In this document: piece by piece, positions 60,924-64,000 of the stretch
How the letters are laid out: every line of letters begins with the position of its first letter
Position numbering within the stretch: position 1 is the first letter of the stretch
Source: Melieria omissa
Lineage: Eukaryota; Arthropoda; Insecta; Diptera; Ulidiidae
Length of the DNA: 64,000 bases
Assembly: GCA_963971225.1 (NCBI GenBank)
Contig: OZ020270.1
Location: 73,548,432 to 73,612,431, forward strand
Direction of reading: 5' to 3'
Position numbers and translations under genes: made by a program
The notes under the pieces: model-generated
The model's input: only the letters and a program-made list of their open reading frames with translations
What the model was told of the DNA's origin: nothing
Databases searched by the model: none

Positions 60924-63179
60924 TTGTTTACATTTTTCATTCCGTTGTGGTTTGAATTCAAACTGTCTTATCTGCGACTGAAGGTTTTATTAAAAATTTT
61001 GTGTATTTTCACGATTTTCACGACGAAAAAGTGTACCATTTGTGGGAAAAAACGGCGTCGGGGCACTGGACCTTTTTTTCAAGTTCCTCTCGACGACCGT
61101 AGAAGAGGCATTTGGATTGCAAAATGTAATTTTGTGTTCCCGGCTCGTTCGTTTGTTTGCGGGGATCATTTTTTGGCAACTGATTTTATCAGAGGGCCAA
61201 AAATGATCAAGTTAATGCCACATGCAGCACCGTTGCCGTAAGTATATGAAATTTAAGCCTACCGAAACATTAAATTGGCAGTGGCAGAGCATGTGCACAA
61301 AACTTAAATTCAAATGAATTTGATTTATTATAACGCGAGCATTTCGCATTACGATGTCCCCCAGGAGGAGCAGTTCGAAGACCTGCTAATTTTACTACAT
61401 CCACCAAAAGAGTGCAAGGAGTTCTATACCCAGACAGAGTAAGTTTCAATGAGATGTATTTGAAAACTTGATTGTAATTTATACTTGTAGCCCAATAATC
61501 CAGGAATATTTTATGGAAAAAGAAATTTCGGACTTAAAAAAAGAAGTCAAAAAATTAAAGGAGGAGAACAAGCGCCTACAGCACAGACTGGACGAATGCG
61601 AGGCGATTGTGTCAACTGTGAGATCCATATTCACAGATGGACAAGTGAGAAAAATGGTGTACCAGGTATTGTTTATTGTATTAACCACAACTTGAACGAT
61701 GTTAATGCGAATTGTATATGTTTGTTTATTTCACAGAACGAAATATTAAATGGAGTTGGCCTGATATTTCAAGCACCATATGCCTGCACGCGTCTGGGCC
61801 ATGTGCATATAATCACTTATATACAAAAGGCTTCCCGCTGCCCCATGTCTCCACTCTTCAACGCTGGTATAGAATGGTTGACGTAAGTGAGGGAATTCTG
61901 TCAACAGCCATGGATTTGATGCGACACATAACAGATTTGTCAAATGAAGACAAAATCTGTGTTCTCGCGTTCGACGAGATGAAAGTCGCAGAAACTTACG
62001 AATACGACCAAAGAGCGGACTGTGTACGGAAACCTGCCAATTATGTCCAGGTGGTGATGGCGAGGGGTCTGAAGAAATCGTGGAAGCAACCCGTTTTCTA
62101 CGATTTCGACCAGCAAATGACCAAACCAATTTTGATTTCGGTAATCTCGGCACTACACCACGCAGGTTTTTCTGTGGTGGTAATTGTTTGTGACATGGGA
62201 CTCACAAAACGAAAGCTGTGGAAAAGTTTGGAAGTAACAGTAGGTGAGTAATATGTTTGAATTTAATTTAATAAGTTTGAGTTTACATAAGCAATTTTTT
62301 TCGTAATTTAGACCAGCCATACTTCGAACACCCCGTGAATAAAAAGGAAAAAATATTCACTTTTGCCGACGCTCCCCATCTTCTAAAATTAATCAGAAAC
62401 CACTTCCTGGACACCGAAATTATGTGGAAGGGCGAACTGCTGACAACGCGCAGCTTAGCTGATCTGCTCAAACATACGAGCACATCAGACGCGTCAATTA
62501 CATTCAAACTGACGACCGAACATCTAACAGTTAAAGGAGTCGGTATGTTATTTATGTTATGATGTTATGTTCGCTAATGTTAACAACAAAATTCGTTACA
62601 ATTTTTAGCCCGTCAAAAAGTTAAGTTAACAGCACAAGTATTTTCAAATACCACCGCCGCTGCTATACGACGCTCATTAGGAATGGACATATACAAGCCA
62701 ACACAAACAGCTGAAATGATTCAGCTTGTTAATGATTGGTTTGATGTCCTCAATTCCTCCATGGGAACATTTGGGTACCCAGGAAAGGTAATTTTTCTTT
62801 CCAATAAAGCCGAAAAATAGTTAAATTAAAAAATTTTTAAATTAAAATTTGTATGTATTTTTACAGGAACCATATGGTGTAAAGCTCAAAAGCCAAGATA
62901 AGGTTATTGAGCGGATGAATGCCTTCATGTCTTCTCCAATTATTCCAAACAAAAAAAGTCTGGAAATATTTCAAAAAGGAATTTTAATGACTAATCCGCC
63001 TTGGTAATGCTCCACCAATATGTTAAGGCGAAGTGCAATATGGAGTACTTTCTAACAAACGCCTTAACCAGGATGTGTTGGAGCACTTCTTTGGGGCAAT
63101 TCGAAGCAAGGGTGGTCTGAATGATCATCCTTCCCCCAAGGAGTTTAAATACCGGCTGAGGAAATATATCTTAGGTATG
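60924..63179 (+). pseudogene. P-like transposase copy 12, cut by retroelement
   Basis: Exons 1-7 are present; both exon 7 deletions of copy 11 are shared (near 62995 and 63060). One exon 4 substitution, VVAIVCD to VVVIVCD (62181). The sequence leaves the unit just inside the intron after exon 7 (donor GTATGT at 63175 onward), where an LTR begins; exon 8 and the 3' tail are missing from the window. Confidence 0.87.
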
Positions 63180-63416
63180 TGTTCAGATGTACTGTGCTGT
63201 CTTCAGTGATCCGTTAATCCCATCTCCAATCCCAATGTTTCCCTCTCCCTTTGTACTCATGTTCCCCCTATTTTCTGCTCCCCGGCTACGGCCGTTCGTA
63301 TCGTTTAACGTTTCTTGTAATACTTGTACACTCTGTTTTCATACGTCGTCCAATAAAGAACGCACAAAACCCAAATCTCAACCGACTATTTCTACCGCTC
63401 CGCGTGAATTTGTTCA
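63180..63416 (+). mobile_element. Putative 5' LTR of a retrotransposon
   Basis: The unit sequence breaks exactly here and an unrelated segment begins TGTTCAGATG and ends GAATTTGTTCA, i.e. TG...CA bounded. AATAAA at 63352-63357 is a plausible LTR polyadenylation signal, and TGG, the usual start of a tRNA primer-binding site, follows at once. GTATG (63175-63179) would be the 5-bp target duplication, to be matched outside the window. Size, 237 bp, suits a small gypsy or BEL/Pao LTR. Confidence 0.6.
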
Positions 63417-63434
63417 TGGTCCTTCGAGCTAACG
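63417..63434 (+). other. Putative primer-binding site
   Basis: TGGTCCTTCGAGC directly abuts the LTR end. TGG complements the CCA end of a tRNA, and GGTCCTTCGA-type sequence is often seen at this place in insect LTR elements. Which tRNA would pair cannot be decided here. Confidence 0.45.
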
Positions 63435-64000
63435 CGGACCCGCGCCGCGAAACACAAAACAAAATCTATAAACAATAGTGACCAAAAAACTAGCTAACAT
63501 TAGTGAACAAAAACAATTTCGAAATTAACAAACAGTTTAACAATCCAAACAGCGAACCAAAAACACAAAAGTGGACACGAACAAACTAAAGTGATTAAAT
63601 AAATTAAAAAACAAAAAACACTAAATTGTTACAAAATAATTCTAAAAATAAAAACAAAATTTGCAAAAATACAAAACGACAATCCACAAGTGCAAGTGTT
63701 AAAACAAAAAGGGAAAAGACACAACAAAAAATCCAAACACATTCTTTCACACACATAATTTCAAAAATTACAAAAAAAACAAGCAGTGACAAAACAATCA
63801 AACAAAAAAGGTGCAACGAAATATTAAAACAGTGCACAAATTACACAAATCAAAAACCAAAAGTGTAAACGAAACATTGGAAAGTGCAGTGAAGTGAAAA
63901 TAAGCTTACAACAACAAAAGCACGCACATTACCATACAACAACAACACACACCCACAACGCAGAACATAAGACAGGAAGGAAGACAACTCCACAAACAAC
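63435..64000 (+). mobile_element. A-rich retroelement leader, runs off window
   Basis: Strongly A/C-biased sequence full of ACAAAA, AACAAC and AAGTG-like motifs, with no convincing gag frame before the window ends. Long A-rich untranslated leaders are usual between primer-binding site and gag in insect LTR elements. The 80-codon frame at 63626-63868 is Lys/Asn/Thr low-complexity translation of this bias and is not called as a gene. Confidence 0.5.

Larger units (their letters stand above)
1..63179 (+). repeat. Tandem head-to-tail array of P-element-like units
   Basis: The same ~5.1-5.24 kb sequence recurs twelve-plus times in one orientation. Taking the terminal-repeat motif CATGATGAAATAA as unit start, complete units begin at 2442, 7545, 12755, 17889, 23109, 28345, 33588, 38831, 43944, 49152 and 54320 (lengths 5103, 5210, 5134, 5220, 5236, 5243, 5243, 5113, 5208, 5168, 5137 bp). 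A part-unit precedes (1-2441) and a truncated one follows (59457-63179). Units differ by scattered substitutions and a few indels (97 bp, 31 bp, 22 bp, 10 bp, single bases) shuffled in different combinations, as expected from unequal exchange or gene conversion. No unique sequence separates units. Confidence 0.97.

Noticed and set aside
1..63179. CRISPR array or bacterial tandem genes
   Set aside because: Repeats are 5 kb units with spliced genes, not short repeats with spacers.
63251..63478. Frames across the LTR (63187-63432 and 63251-63478)
   Set aside because: They overlap LTR, polyadenylation signal and primer-binding site and show no domain.
63626..63868. 80-codon plus frame as gag start
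   Set aside because: It is Lys/Asn/Thr low-complexity translation of the A-rich leader with no zinc knuckle or capsid-like motif.

Overview
The window is eukaryotic, AT-rich, and reads as dipteran insect DNA (genus not determinable; some repeat signatures would suit a higher fly). Coding sequence is split into short exons by 52-102 bp GT-AG introns, with AATAAA polyadenylation signals and a tRNA-derived SINE. No bacterial gene structure, tRNA gene or CRISPR array is visible.

Positions 1-63179 are one head-to-tail tandem array of a ~5.1-5.24 kb unit: a 3' part-unit (1-2441), eleven complete units starting at 2442, 7545, 12755, 17889, 23109, 28345, 33588, 38831, 43944, 49152 and 54320, and a twelfth from 59457 cut off at 63179. 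Each complete unit reads, left to right: a P-element-like terminal repeat (CATGATGAAATAA...); a short 5' leader; a TTAA-flanked, piggyBac-style nonautonomous element of ~1.04-1.07 kb carrying a nested tRNA-SINE; a block of ATTCGA motifs; an eight-exon P-element/THAP9-type transposase gene on the + strand; and a 3' tail with possible minus-strand coding remains that runs directly into the next unit's terminal repeat. The MITE and SINE sit at the same place in every unit, so they were present before amplification.

The transposase comprises a C2CH THAP DNA-binding domain (exon 1), a linker (exon 2), a leucine-zipper-like coiled coil (exon 3), RNase H-like catalytic segments (exons 4-7, with FDEM, VCDMG and LEHFF motifs) and a C-terminal tail (exon 8). 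Every unit shares three apparent lesions: ACG where the THAP start Met is expected, a one-base shift between exons 3 and 4, and a one-base loss creating a stop before the C-terminal segment. Individual units add frameshifts in exons 6-7. Units with genes at 24.7, 29.9 and 35.1 kb are the most intact. The THAP and zipper exons are open in all twelve units that contain them, so each could still encode a short DNA-binding, dimerising, catalysis-free product, reminiscent of KP-type P repressors. The layout recalls the tandem P-derived gene clusters of the Drosophila obscura group.

At 63180 the last unit is interrupted, 7 bases into the intron after exon 7, by what looks like the 5' LTR (63180-63416), primer-binding site and A-rich leader of an LTR retrotransposon that runs off the window.
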